Origin: Cheilinus undulatus
Lineage: Eukaryota; Chordata; Actinopteri; Labriformes; Labridae
Direction of reading: 5' to 3'
DNA: 64,000 bases
Assembly (NCBI RefSeq): GCF_018320785.1
Contig: NC_054866.1
Coordinates: 29,427,000-29,490,999 of the forward strand
Below are positions 1 through 33,488 of this stretch, piece by piece; positions within the stretch are counted from its first letter, which is position 1; each line of letters starts with the position of its first letter. Made by a program: the position numbers and the translations under genes. The notes beneath the pieces were generated by a model. That model was not told the origin of the DNA. It made no database searches and saw only the letters and a list, made by a program, of their open reading frames with translations.

Positions 1-74
1 ATGGTGGATCTCGACTCCAACATGAGAAAAACAATATGGAGGGTTATGTGTGTGTTTGTTTGTGTTGTCTTTAA

Positions 75-1000
75 GATTATTTTTGCCTTTTTTGGACAGG
101 ACAGCTGAGGGGAGACAGGAAATATGTTGAGAGAGTGGGCTTTAACCTCCTGAGACCTGAGGTTTTGTTTGGAATTCATTTTTAGTTTCTCCCACTTATT
201 TGGGATCAGTGGGACCTGATAAGTATAAAACCTGAAACTTTTTTTTGAACAGGAAATAGTTTTCACCAAAAAATAACATCTGCAGTCTATACTGTACAAC
301 ACAAGAACAATAGATTTTTTTCATTCACATTTTTAACAAATGTATTTAATTTATATATTCATTTTGAGTGTGTTTGGGCCCGTTTTTCAGCGAACATTAA
401 GTTGGTAAGAAATAGTGTCAGTTAATAAGAGATGTATGCTGCAATCATTTTGCTCATGATGGACCACAAGAACTTACTGAGGCCGGGTATGAACTAAAGT
501 TCATGTTCAAAATATGCTTTAATGGCATGAATGGTTAAAACCTTTGTTGCCAAAGCAGAGTATATAAACAAAACAAATAATGACAATCACAAACTAAATT
601 TCCATGGAAAGTTCTAGAGGTGTTTAAAATTATTAGAGATTCTCAAAACATTTTAAAACATCCCCTGAATTCCCCGAAGTTTCTGACACGTTACCAATTT
701 TTTTTTTTTTTGAAAATTAAAAAAGTCCTGTCAAAAAATACCCAGATATATCCACATATATTCCCCTAACATTTCAGTAAACTTTTCTGAGAAAGCTTAA
801 AGATTTACATAAAAAGAAATCCTGACAAATTTTGAGCACAAATTTCACAGCAAAGTCCACCTAAAATTTCTTATCAAATTCCCCAAAAATATACAAATAA
901 TATGTACATGCAGGGTCTCAGGAGGTTAAGCCAGGGTAAGGATCCAAACCTGTGACCAGTGTGTGTCGAGGAGTGTAGCCTCTTGGCACCTGCTCTGTGG
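75..1000 (-). repeat. tRNA-derived SINE, reverse orientation, interrupted by the 147-925 MITE
   Basis: On the minus strand, the sequence after the MITE (gaccagtg...ggatccaaacctgt) and before it (cccactctctcaacatattt, cctgtctcccctcagctgtc) resembles the B-box and tail region of the SINEs at 17759 and 48368. The ends are approximate. Confidence 0.5.
147..925. mobile_element. piggyBac-like non-autonomous element (MITE), TTAA target duplication
   Basis: The left end CCTCCTGAGACCTGAGG and the right end, read inverted, CCTCCTGAGACCCTG form 12-13 bp terminal inverted repeats. Each is directly flanked by TTAA (143-146 and 926-929), the target duplication typical of piggyBac. The 779-bp body is AT-rich without an ORF. 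The family call is inference from TTAA plus the CC end. Confidence 0.7.
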
Positions 1001-2111
1001 GTTTTATGTTTGTCTACAAAACTTCAACTTTTTAAATTCTCTACTCTAAACACTCCCACCTGTAGCTGTGGTGTCCTGTGTTGTGTGTCCACTGAAGTGA
1101 ACCAGACAATATTAAAGATTCAGGAGAGCAGGGTTTCCCTATGACAGCCTCCTCTGCTCTGCTGACTTCTGACTGACACACTCATCTCTCATATCTCTGG
1201 AAGAGCTTTGTGGAAACAGCTGAGTGTGTGTGTGTCTGTGGGTATAACTGATAGGAAGATAGGATAAAGTTTCTCCTTTGTCCAGCTCTCCACTAGTTGA
1301 TTAATTTGTTGAACAGAGCTGGTGTGTCCCCTCGTTGTCTCACCTGTGCACGTGTATGCTTGAATGTGTTGGTGTTGGCTGCTTTATATTCCAGCAGCTT
1401 TACAAAGTGGGGCGTGCTGGAATTAGTGAAGGATATACGGTAATGTCAGAACCTTGAACACACAAAGACATTGCTGTGCACCTGCATGTACCATAGAGTG
1501 CTGAATGTTCCTTAAATGTTGAAGCAGATGTTTATAATGAAAATGACTGAGCAGTGTCTGCTCGGGATGTTTGGTGGACTTTCAGCGTAAAATCCAATAT
1601 ATGTGCCTTTTCTCAGCAGTATGAAAATACTCTATGCCACAGCTTTAATATGAACTTAATCTCTTTTTTTATATCAATTAAATTAAAAAATGTGGGCAGA
1701 TTAGTCCATGTACAGAGCACCAGATGAGAAACTTGTCAGCAGTATTGCAAGAGTACAGTGATTTATCTCTTAAACAGACAGCTATTACCTCTCTTAGACA
1801 TTGTATTTCTACTTTAAATTGCATTCTTGTCTTTCACTTTCACATCAAAATCTGCCCCTCATATTCTGACAGTGCTCATAGAGTTCAAAGTTGTGTAGTT
1901 TAAACAGTTTCTGTTCTGTTGCATTATCAGGTAGGGGATAAAAGTCTATTGAGATAGACCTATATGTTCATTACTGCTGGCTAAGCTCTGAAAGAGTTAA
2001 TGTTTTTCTCTCAATGGCATGTATATATTTATTTGTCGTCCGATAGCTTACACTGCTGTTGTTGACATAAAGCGGGACTGTTGAGTTAACACTACAAATA
2101 CTGAACAAATA

Positions 2112-2345
2112 CAGTGCCATGAAAAGGTATTTGCCCCTTTCTGATCCCTGAGTTTTTTTTGCATATTTATTACACTTAAATGTTTCAGATCATCAGACTG
2201 ATTTTTATATTTCACAAAGACAACCCAAGTAAATAGAAAATGCAGTGGCTGAATGATTATTTAATTTTTTACTCATCTGGATCTAAGAGTTTTATGTTTT
2301 TAATCAGTTATTTATTATTTTACAGTAAATCTTTGATATTTCCTG
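2112..2345 (+). mobile_element. Tc1-like element, internally deleted fragment
   Basis: The tip CAGTGCCATGAAAAGGTATT, followed by ATTTGCCCCTTTCTGATCCC, is a terminal sequence of a common fish Tc1-like family, preceded by TA. About 120 bp of the end is joined to sequence (ctggatctaagagttttatg) that appears inverted near 3190-3240, so the copy is rearranged. Confidence 0.6.
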
Positions 2346-2847
2346 CAACATGACATATATTAAATGTTTTCATAATGATGATAAGCTCATATGCTGAGGT
2401 TTAATCATTAAGGTGATAAAATATATTAGGGGAATGTTAATAAAATAATAACTTATCAGTCCTCAGCCCTCAAAGGAAAGAGAGAGAGAGAGGGAGAGTA
2501 TTTACATATAGACTGCATTGATGCACTTATGTAGCATGGTCAGAGAGGAGCTTTAAAGCAGGAGGAATAAAGGTCAGGTCTGTGTTGAATATTTTTCTCC
2601 TTAACGGATAGAAGCCTCAAGTATACACTACCAACATGTCAGTGTGTGTGTTTGTCTGTGTGTGGTGTTCGTGTCACTGTGTATTCAGCATGAAGCCTGC
2701 GCAAAGACATTTGAGCACACCGAAAGACCCAGCCACATGGCAGTTATTTTGGAAAACCCCCATATTTCTCTAGATTTCAGTTTAAGAAATTCCAAACATT
2801 GACGAGTTAAAATAACATGCATCCATGCTCTTTTTTTGCCTTATCTA

Positions 2848-3330
2848 CAGTGCTGTGAAGAAGTATTTGCCCCCCTTCTGATCCCTGACTTGTTTGCATA
2901 TTTATAACACTTAAATGTTTCAGATCATCAGACTAATTTTTATATTTCACAAAGACAACCCAAGTAAAAAGAAAATGCAGTGTCTGAATGATTATAAAAT
3001 TTTTAAGGGGGGAAAAATCCAAACCTTGTAAAATCACAAGTTAACTGTGATTAACCACAGTTTTTGGAAAGCTGAGTTCAGTTTCACTGGCCACACCCAG
3101 GCCTGATTACCGCCAGATTTGTTGAATCAAGAAATCACTAAAATAGAAGCTGTTAGACAAAGTGAAGTTGGTTACAAATTGATAAATAATCGATAAATAA
3201 CTGATTAAAAACATAAATCTCTTAGATCCAGATAAGTGATCAGCATAAATAACTTCTACAGGGGTTAAAATGACTTCAGCTGAAGAGACTAAAGTAGTAA
3301 ACTTCTCTGTTTCTATCATTTTATTTATTA
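2848..3330 (+). mobile_element. Tc1-like element, truncated copy
   Basis: It starts CAGTGCTGTGAAGAAGTATT after TA and shares about 150 bp with the 2112 copy (cagatcatcagact to gaaaatgcagt). It then keeps the internal 5' flank typical of this family (aagttaactgtgattaacca; ccacacccaggcctgattac). There is no transposase frame. Confidence 0.65.
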
Positions 3331-4364
3331 CATTAATGGAGTTTTAAAAAGTTGTTTACAACTTCCAACATGTGAAAAGAATACAGCACATTCAACTAAT
3401 CCATGATGGTAAATATCGCTGGACTACTGACCATTGTTTGTTGACTACTTTTTACAATGCATTGTGGGAGATAATGAGTGTACTATATGCTCACACAGAA
3501 ATTAGTCACCACTACATAATGACGTATTCACTATTTATAACACTAGATAATAAATATGAAAGGATTTCAGATACAGCCATTGCCTTACTGTTGCAGACTG
3601 AAGTTATATTGCAAAATGTATTTATTTGACTTTAGACTAGTCAGCTGAACAATATTCTAATTTATTTGTAATAGGATGGGAAATGAAACGCCTAGGAACA
3701 TCACTAGACTGAAATGCACCTGTTATCACGGGTAAAGGTAAACTGAGTGGAATAAGAAGTAAGGATGCATGTCCACCTAGTGCTACTGTACATTCAAGAC
3801 TTTTGCCCACTGATTGATCCAGGCACACATTCACAGCCTACTGATGACAGCCCTGTGACACACTTATAAGTCCCAACCCACTGGTTGAGAATTACTACCA
3901 TAGTCAACATTGCACCAGGATTTTAACACATTGTTTTTGAGTTGAAAGACAGAAAGCTAGCATGTTTTGATTTTTTTATAATATCTATGTTAGGTGTGTA
4001 TGTATGTAGGTAGGGAAGCGGCAGGCTGAATTTAAACTCAGGCCTCACGCTTGCAGCATCTATTCATGGGGCGTGGATATAAACACTAAGCTAACAGTCA
4101 ACCATAAAAGATGTAAGATTAGGTTCTCACTTACATCTATAGAGAGTTTTGTCTCTCATTTAAAGTTGCTCCAGCTTTTCTTTTTATCTTCAGCGTTCAT
4201 TCTTCAGTCACATTGGTCATATTGTCACAGACTGGACACTGCACACTTCAGCTGAGAACATTTTCTTATGGGATCTGAAATGTAGCTGCTTTTTCCCCTC
4301 TGAATTACAACTTTCTCCATTTGATTCGCCTAACCTACATTTTTGTTTCTATTTTCTTTTCTAG

Positions 4365-26721
<22,357 letters not shown>

Positions 26722-26897
26722 CACCAAGAGACAGAACTAAAGATGACTCAAGCTCGTGTAGGAGGTAAAGAAGGAGGGAGATGGTCCTCTACCTGAAGCC
26801 TGAAAGAGATGTAAAGTTGGTTACAGTCATGTGGGTTTCATCAGGGTTGTGTCCAGCCATTTATTCCTTTGCAACATCAACTGCTCAACTTTGCCTT

Positions 26898-26903
26898 AAT
26901 AAA
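26898..26903 (+). terminator. candidate polyadenylation signal of prkd2 (proximal)
   Basis: AATAAA lies 177 nt after the prkd2 stop codon. A second AATAAA at 27979-27984 could give a longer 3' UTR of about 1.3 kb. Which one is used cannot be told from sequence. Confidence 0.45.
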
Positions 26904-29164
26904 TCAGTTTTCTCCTCCAGCCTGAGGTTATCAAAAGTAATTTTTTGATCATTTACCTCCTCAGATATAGCCCCCTCTTTTTTCTTCTGAATTGCCATCT
27001 TGAAAACTTCTTCTTAAGAAACATCTGAAATAAAATAGTCAATTTTAAATGGCAATTAGTCATGCATTAAAATGCTGCGTGTTTCTTGATACAAAATTGA
27101 GGAATACTTCTCCCTAACAAGCTATAATGAAGATAAATTGGTGTGTTTATTAAGGCATTTTCTGACATAAAATGGGTTTTATTTTTGAAAAGAAACAGCA
27201 CCCCACTCAAAGAGAAGTGACATTAGTTTTAAGTGTTTTTTACTGCACTGACTGGACAAACAGTCTCCTTTGTCGTCAGTAAACACCTGTACAATGTTTT
27301 TTTTTTGTTTGTTTTTTTGGTGATGAAGGGCTCTAAGTGACAAAAGGCGTCCTCTCTGCTGGTAATTACTGATGTGCAGGCATGGAGACAAACCCATTCT
27401 GTATACACAAATGCATTCTCATTAATGAAAGCCCTGTCCTGAAAACTGGAACTATTGATCCGGTGACAGCAAATCCTCCTGTAATTATGGCTAGTTTTAA
27501 ACCACAGTAGACTCTTTGGAAACATATGTGATTAGAGACATCATTGTGGGTTTAAATGAACTCTAGTTTTGGGCCTAACATCATCAGCCACACTGACTGC
27601 TGCTGAAAGCTGAAAATTGCTTCTATTATGTTGCCCACTCTATAAAGCATCTCTGAAAGCATATTTAAACTGTGAGTAACACTTACTCACAGTTACTATT
27701 TATTAGATTCAAATACTGATACCTAAATGGCAGGTAAATGGATTCCTTTTTTAAACATGTTCTTGTTTATTGTGTAGAAGAGCAGACCTCTCCCTATAAT
27801 GTAAGTGCATAGATGGACAGCTTGGGTTACTAAACTAGATGTGGAGAGTGTAAGTAGTTTGATTATTGTCAATATGTTGCATGTTTCTGTGAAGTAGTAT
27901 TATTTAGATACATTTGAAACATACTGTAGTTATGATGGTTCATTACATGTGTATAACCTGAGGCTCATGTAGTTGTTTAATAAACACAAACTATGTACAA
28001 CATGTTTGAAGAAGAATCCTAGCCTTTGTTACAGATAATACAACACTTAAAAAAACACATGTATATTTGTCTGGTATTTTTATTTGTGTCATTTATCTGC
28101 ACGTGTACAGTCATGTGCATAAGTTTTAGGCATGTAGGACACTAGGGATTCATCACATTTCCTGATGTGCCACAACCCAGGGCTGGAGAGTGTGTGTGTG
28201 CGGGGGGCAGCCAGAGTCAAGCTTGACTGATGTCAACAGCCAAGGTCAAGCTTGATGGCATTTTTTGTCCAGGCCTTTTCACCCCTGGTAATACGCCCAG
28301 AGACTGCCAGCTGCATCAAGGATATCCACAGCACATCCTGGGGCTCATGGCAACCCTACTACCTACTTGGATGGTACCCTGTTTCATGCTTACTTGTCAC
28401 ATCCTCCCCTCCCCTCCCCATACTCTGCACTAAAGGTGTGGATATTATTATTTTTTCAACAGATTAATTTCCCATACCCCTAGTAATATGCAAGGACATC
28501 TTGAGCACAACCTTGTGTCAATCCTCCTTTCTGCTCAATGGTGCCCTCAGTCTGCTTACCCACCACATGTGCACCTTATGTCATTCTCTGTTTTTGGCCC
28601 AAACATGCCTGTCATCCATTAGAGGAAACACTCAATGAAGTGAACAGGCATTATTGTGCATTGATGGCTCAATAAGAAAACTCCTGTCACTTGGTACAGA
28701 CATTTTTTCTCACTGATATAATTATATATCTTAGCCCGTTACTGTCTGTCAAGTTTCTGGTAGTGGAAGGCAGGCTTCAAATAATATGAGAACCCCCTAC
28801 AAATAGTGGGACAGATTATTACTAGTCATGCTATTGTGGTTGTTTTTTTTTCTGACTGAATACAGTCTCATTGAAAAACATGCTACATGGGCTTTAAGAT
28901 ATCAAGGACTTGTTTTGCATTTAAGCACGTGAAAAATTGCACACAGCTGTCAGAGGACATGTTTTGCACAAATAATAATTCCTTACAGGCAGAGTGGAAC
29001 TTGAGGAGGCTGTGGTTTTAGAGAGGACATGGGTAAAGTGTTTTCTGTTCATTGATGAGGGTACTACAGACACCTACTCTGGGGGAAAGGGCACCCTCGC
29101 TCATCCTACACTTCATCAATCATTACTGAGAAATGATGCAAAGTGATACAGTCTCTGTCTTATT

Positions 29165-29790
29165 ACCTCTGCCAAGGAGGTTATGTGATGGGGTGGGTTT
29201 GTTCGTTTGTTTGTTAGTTTGTTAGCAACATAACTCAAAAAGTCATGGACGGATTTTCATGAAATTTTCAGGAAATGTCAGAAATGGCATAAGAAGGGAC
29301 TTTTTAGATTTTGGAAGTGATCTGGATCACTGTCTGGATCCAGGATTTTTTTAAAGGATTCTTTACTATTGGGAGATAGGGCTAATGGTGGAGGTCTGCT
29401 CTGTTACCACTTTGCAAGAGATGGCGGACATGAGTAACTTCAATCCCAGCAGCAGTTTTTGGGTGTGTTTCCATTCAAAGTGATGGGGTTTATAGAGACG
29501 CATGTCGAGGAGACAAGTCGGAGCGTAACAGAGAGAAAGACAGCGAACTGTAGCGAGAATACTCGCAATTCTGGGAGGAATAGAGGAATATTCACCCTCT
29601 GCCATGACTTCCAGTCCATGGGTGCATCTGTTGGCACCCGTAGCGAAGGCAATGCTTTGCCTCACTGTGTTTCCGAGTAATTGGCGAATGCCATGGTGGG
29701 GGGCACATGGGGACGGATCCAGAAATTTTTTAAAGGATTCTTCACTATTGGGAGATAGGGCTAATGGCGGAGGTCTGTACTCTTCGAATG
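29165..29790. repeat. fish dispersed repeat with 66-bp internal direct duplication
   Basis: The start ctctgccaaggaggttatgt and the motif aactcaaaaagtcatggacg are a very common fish repeat end. The block tggatccaggattttttt... to ...ggaggtctgctct (29336-29402) recurs at 29714-29782 with few changes, so two copies of this repeat end bracket about 310 bp. Confidence 0.6.
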
Positions 29791-30839
29791 CTTTTCTAGT
29801 TTTCTTTGGGAATAGGCAGGTTTGCCCTAGCACACTGACGTTTAGGGCAGTGGTTCCCAAAGTGGGGTAATCTGTGCTGTACAGTCATAGCCCTATATTT
29901 GTTGAGAAGGAGAACATAATTTCTTCCTATAAATTGTTCACATTTTTCCAAATATTTTGAATGTAGACCAAAGTAAAAGATGTTTGTTCAGTCCTTTCAG
30001 TAATGCTCCCTCTGAGATAACCATTAACTGAAACACTGCCAGTGAAAACACGGCATAAAATCCTTGCTTGCTCTGAAAATGTTTTTTCTGTCATAGTGTA
30101 ACATGATCACCAAATTTGATTGCACTCTCCTCAGCTGTCATGCTTGCAGAAACAATGACCTGCTGTTTGGCCGGTAAGTACATTAAAATGCTTTGAGAGA
30201 TGCTGAGTTTGCCCTTGCACTTAGGAGTAATGCACTTTAAAGGGGGGAACTCGGCAGTGCACAGTGATTTGCAAAATTATAGAAAATTGCAGAGACATTC
30301 AGGTTGTCAGGCATGTTCAATGCTAAAGGGTACACTGGAGCTCATTTAACATCACACTCATCTGTGTATGAGAAAAACTAAACTGTAACTTAGTGAAAAA
30401 TCAGTGAGGATTATAGGACACATTTATCACTTATTTGTCACACAATGAATTAGTATTTATTGCACTGTATCATACTTACAGAGGGGCTTGAAGTAAAACA
30501 TAATGTATCAACGTGTAGATATATCTATGCCTAATCTATGATAGCTGTTGCCTTCTAAAAAAAAAAAAAAATCAACATAAAAACAATTATTTCTTTTGTT
30601 GTTTTAGCAAGTACAATGACTCTTGAGTGGGAAACACATTATCATGCAAAATTTTAACATGTAAATAGCAAAAGTTGTGTTTAAAAAAAATATAAAAGAG
30701 AAGCAGTAGAGATAGAGGGCCATATGCTATGCATTTTTATAATGGGGAAAAAAACCCAAATAAGAAATACAAATTGAGTGTGTCAATTAACAATTTTTGA
30801 AAATGCAGTACAATAATAAAGAAAGGTATTCAGATTGAA

Positions 30840-31140
30840 TCAAAAACAATAATAATAATTATTTTATTTAAAAATAATTAGAACTTTTGATCTAATAATT
30901 TCGACTTATTATTTCATAATTATGACTTACTTTTTCATCATTTATTTTTTCCTTAGATTTATAAGTGTTAAATTCACAACTGACTTAATTTCACCTTTTA
31001 ATCTCCTGACTTTTTACCTTATAATTTAGGCCTTTTTTTTATTTTCTTCTTCTTATTATTTTAGGCCTCTTCTAATTTTGTCACTTTGTGATATTTTTGC
31101 CTTTTATCTCATATTTATGACCTACTGTATCTCAGAGTTC
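30840..31140. repeat. AT-rich degenerate tandem repeat
   Basis: Recurring pattern of about 20 bp in the style of ttatttcataattatgactt, repeated with drift (aatttcgacttattatttca, cataattatgacttactttt, ttaccttataatttaggcct, atctcatatttatgacctac). No gene is seen in it. Confidence 0.55.
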
Positions 31141-32379
31141 CTTCTCTTCAAAGTTACGATTTTTAAAAAATTGTCAAACTTTGGTTTTTTTTAAGTGGCA
31201 GAGATTTGTTTCCTTAGATTATGAAGTTGTTTTTGTCAAGAAACGAAGTGTTGTCTGTAGCGCCATGGTCGTTGAACGCTCGCTTAGCTTAATGTGCTAG
31301 CTAACTGCTGGTGTGGTGGAGACATCCTGTTGCCAAAAATGGAGGATAATTTGGATGATTAATAGAATGATGACGAAGATGACCATCAGTTCGAGCTGCA
31401 TAAATGATGTGAGTTAATCTTGTGAACGCAAATGAGGTGCCTGCTGTTATGTGTGTAATGTTTGTGCAGCTGCATGCTAACGTTAGCTTCAGGTGGGGCC
31501 AGTAGAAGCTAGCAAGACTGTTGTGATATCATTTATGCCGTAAGCAGTAAGACAAATATGCTTTACCTGAAAGTACTTAACTCTCACCAGTCTGACAGGT
31601 GTTTTTGCTCATGCTGAAGAATTTTGTCAATCCTAAGAAAGAGTATTGGTTCAGGCATAAAAAGGGAAAATGAGAGAAGGACGAAATCATGTAATTCAAG
31701 AAAAATTTTAAAATGCTCTAACTCTAAAACTGAATTTCAACTTTATTCTCCACTTTTTTGCAAACTTCTTTGTCAACTATGTTTGGATAGTAATTGGGTC
31801 CATTCAAAAAGTCAAAAATTTACTTCCTAAGTTCTTTCCACTTTTCCTTAACCCCGGTGAAAAACATCACAGGGTCAATGAGTAGAGGAAGGGAAAAGGA
31901 GAACCGCTTTTAGAAAGTGAAACACATCCATTTAAAGATAAATCTCTTAACAACCAAGATTAAATATCTTTTCCACTTTTTTTTTTTTTTATCAAAGGAA
32001 CAAGATTCATATTAGCCCGTTCCTTTTGATTTTTACATACTTTGACGCCCAGATATATGACCACATCTTTTGTAGGAACCCCACAGATTTCAAGTGGGTC
32101 ATTTGGTTTATCTTTTAAAGCAAACAAATCACATTTTCCAATAATAACAGTTAATCCTGATACCCCTGAAAATGTGTTCAGGCATTTGATGTTTGTTTGT
32201 TTGTTTGTTTGTTTTTTTTACTTTGTTTCCTTGTTTTTTTTTTTTTGTTGTTTTTTTTTTTTTTTTTAGTTGTGTCATCTGCTAGTTGGCAGCACTTGAA
32301 TTCTTTCCCAGCTAGTTTAATACTGCTAAAGTTGTTCTGATTAATGTGAATTATATCATGGTTTTGATGAATACTCAAT

Positions 32380-33488
32380 TCTGATTGGCTCTGGAAATTC
32401 CATTGGTGTCCATTAAATTCTGATATATGGACACCGTCCGGACTGCGCAGCAGCCATTAGCTGTTGCTCCGTGAGGAGTAACCATAGCAACTCGAGACAG
32501 TCATGTTTTCTGAGCGGGGAGTACAGCGCTGCCAGCCTAAGGAGCCTGTGGACCGGCATCAACCGTCACTTAACTGACATGCATAAAATGACAGACTCCA
32601 GGTTTAAGACCAGTAATGTAAGATGGTCTTATCTTCTATATCTGATGTTCGTCTTGTTTCCAGGCTCACCTTAACACTGAGAGGTGAGTGTCGCAAAAAA
32701 ACTCACTTCCCTCCTGTTCTAACTGCTATAAACTATTGTCAGAAGATTCAAATAACATAAACAAAAGAAAAGAAGCCATTATTTATTTGTAGAGCCAAAG
32801 GAAACGCTTCTGATAAATCTCTGATAATATCTGATAAATATTGACGTGTCTGATGGACAGTCAGCACCTGGAGGGCGTGGACAGCTCCGTTTCACACCTG
32901 TGACCTCGTAGTGCAGAAGGGGGAATTATTCTGTTTATTCAAACAGCTGGTCTGCTAAAACTAAGCTTTCTATCAGATGACTGTTCATGGTAATGTAAAG
33001 GTTGATAGTCTGATCACAGATGACTCTCAGTCTCACTTGTCTTCATGTCTTTTCATTGATAAATCTGTTCAGAAAGTGCGCTGAGTGGACTAGTTTTTTT
33101 GTTCCATTGTGACTTCGTATCTATGGCCCGCCCTATTTACTGCAGTACTGATTAATGTTTACATTCCCTGAGAACGTTATGGGACTGGAACGGCTATTCC
33201 AGTTATTAGTCAAGCCCTCAGGCGTTGCTGGGGAAAGAAATTGTTGTTTTAGTTAAACTTTCTATGTTGATCACAAAACGTATGAAATTATAAATTAGTA
33301 GTTTTATGAACTATTTTCGTTGGCAAGTGACCATGGTATAAGCGGGTAAATGCCCTTTGAGGTGTCCAATTATCAGGGATTAATGGACTTCGCGATGGCA
33401 ACCATCCGACGTGCAGCGGAGGATGGTTGCCATCGCGAAGTCCATTAATCCCTGATAACTGAACACCTTGCCGGGCATTAACCCTTAT
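32380..33488. mobile_element. insertion inside the L1 remnant, family uncertain
   Basis: About 1.1 kb separates two adjoining pieces of the L1 reverse transcriptase, so it arrived later. One end carries a fold-back structure (33338-33488) with 37-bp perfect arms. A plus-strand frame at 32516-32590 reads GEYSAASLRSLWTGINRHL, which resembles the core-binding region of Crypton/DUF3504-type tyrosine recombinases (weak). A PIF/ISL2EU-type DNA transposon is the other option. No clear terminal repeats were found. Confidence 0.45.
33371..33457. repeat. 37-bp perfect inverted repeat (hairpin), 13-bp spacer
   Basis: The left arm 33371-33407 (tatcagggattaatggactt onward) and the right arm 33421-33457 are exact reverse complements, with the spacer gacgtgcagcgga. 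Similarity extends outward about 30 bp more with mismatches (to about 33338 and 33488). Confidence 0.95.

Larger units (their letters stand above)
1..4364. other. prkd2 upstream intron sequence
   Basis: No coding exon is recognised. The first visible prkd2 exon is the second coding exon of the family, so this is most likely intron 1. It contains a SINE split by a TTAA-flanked MITE (75-1000), Tc1-like end fragments (2112-2345 and 2848-3330) and an AG-rich run near 2480. The short ORFs in it match nothing I know. Confidence 0.6.

Noticed and set aside
1..108. ATG at the first base with an open frame of about 35 codons
   Set aside because: It does not resemble the PRKD N-terminus and runs into the reversed SINE; read as intron sequence.
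28106..28140. TACAGTCATGTGCATAAGTT, like a Tc1-type tip
   Set aside because: No second end and no transposase remnant; left as a note only.
29366..29860. Minus-strand ORF of 164 codons
   Set aside because: It spans the duplicated block of a dispersed repeat, has no recognisable domain and no splice or start context.
29848..29880. CAGTGGTTCCCAAAGTGGGG, like a hAT terminus
   Set aside because: No matching inverted end or 8-bp duplication was found nearby; only a possible solo end.
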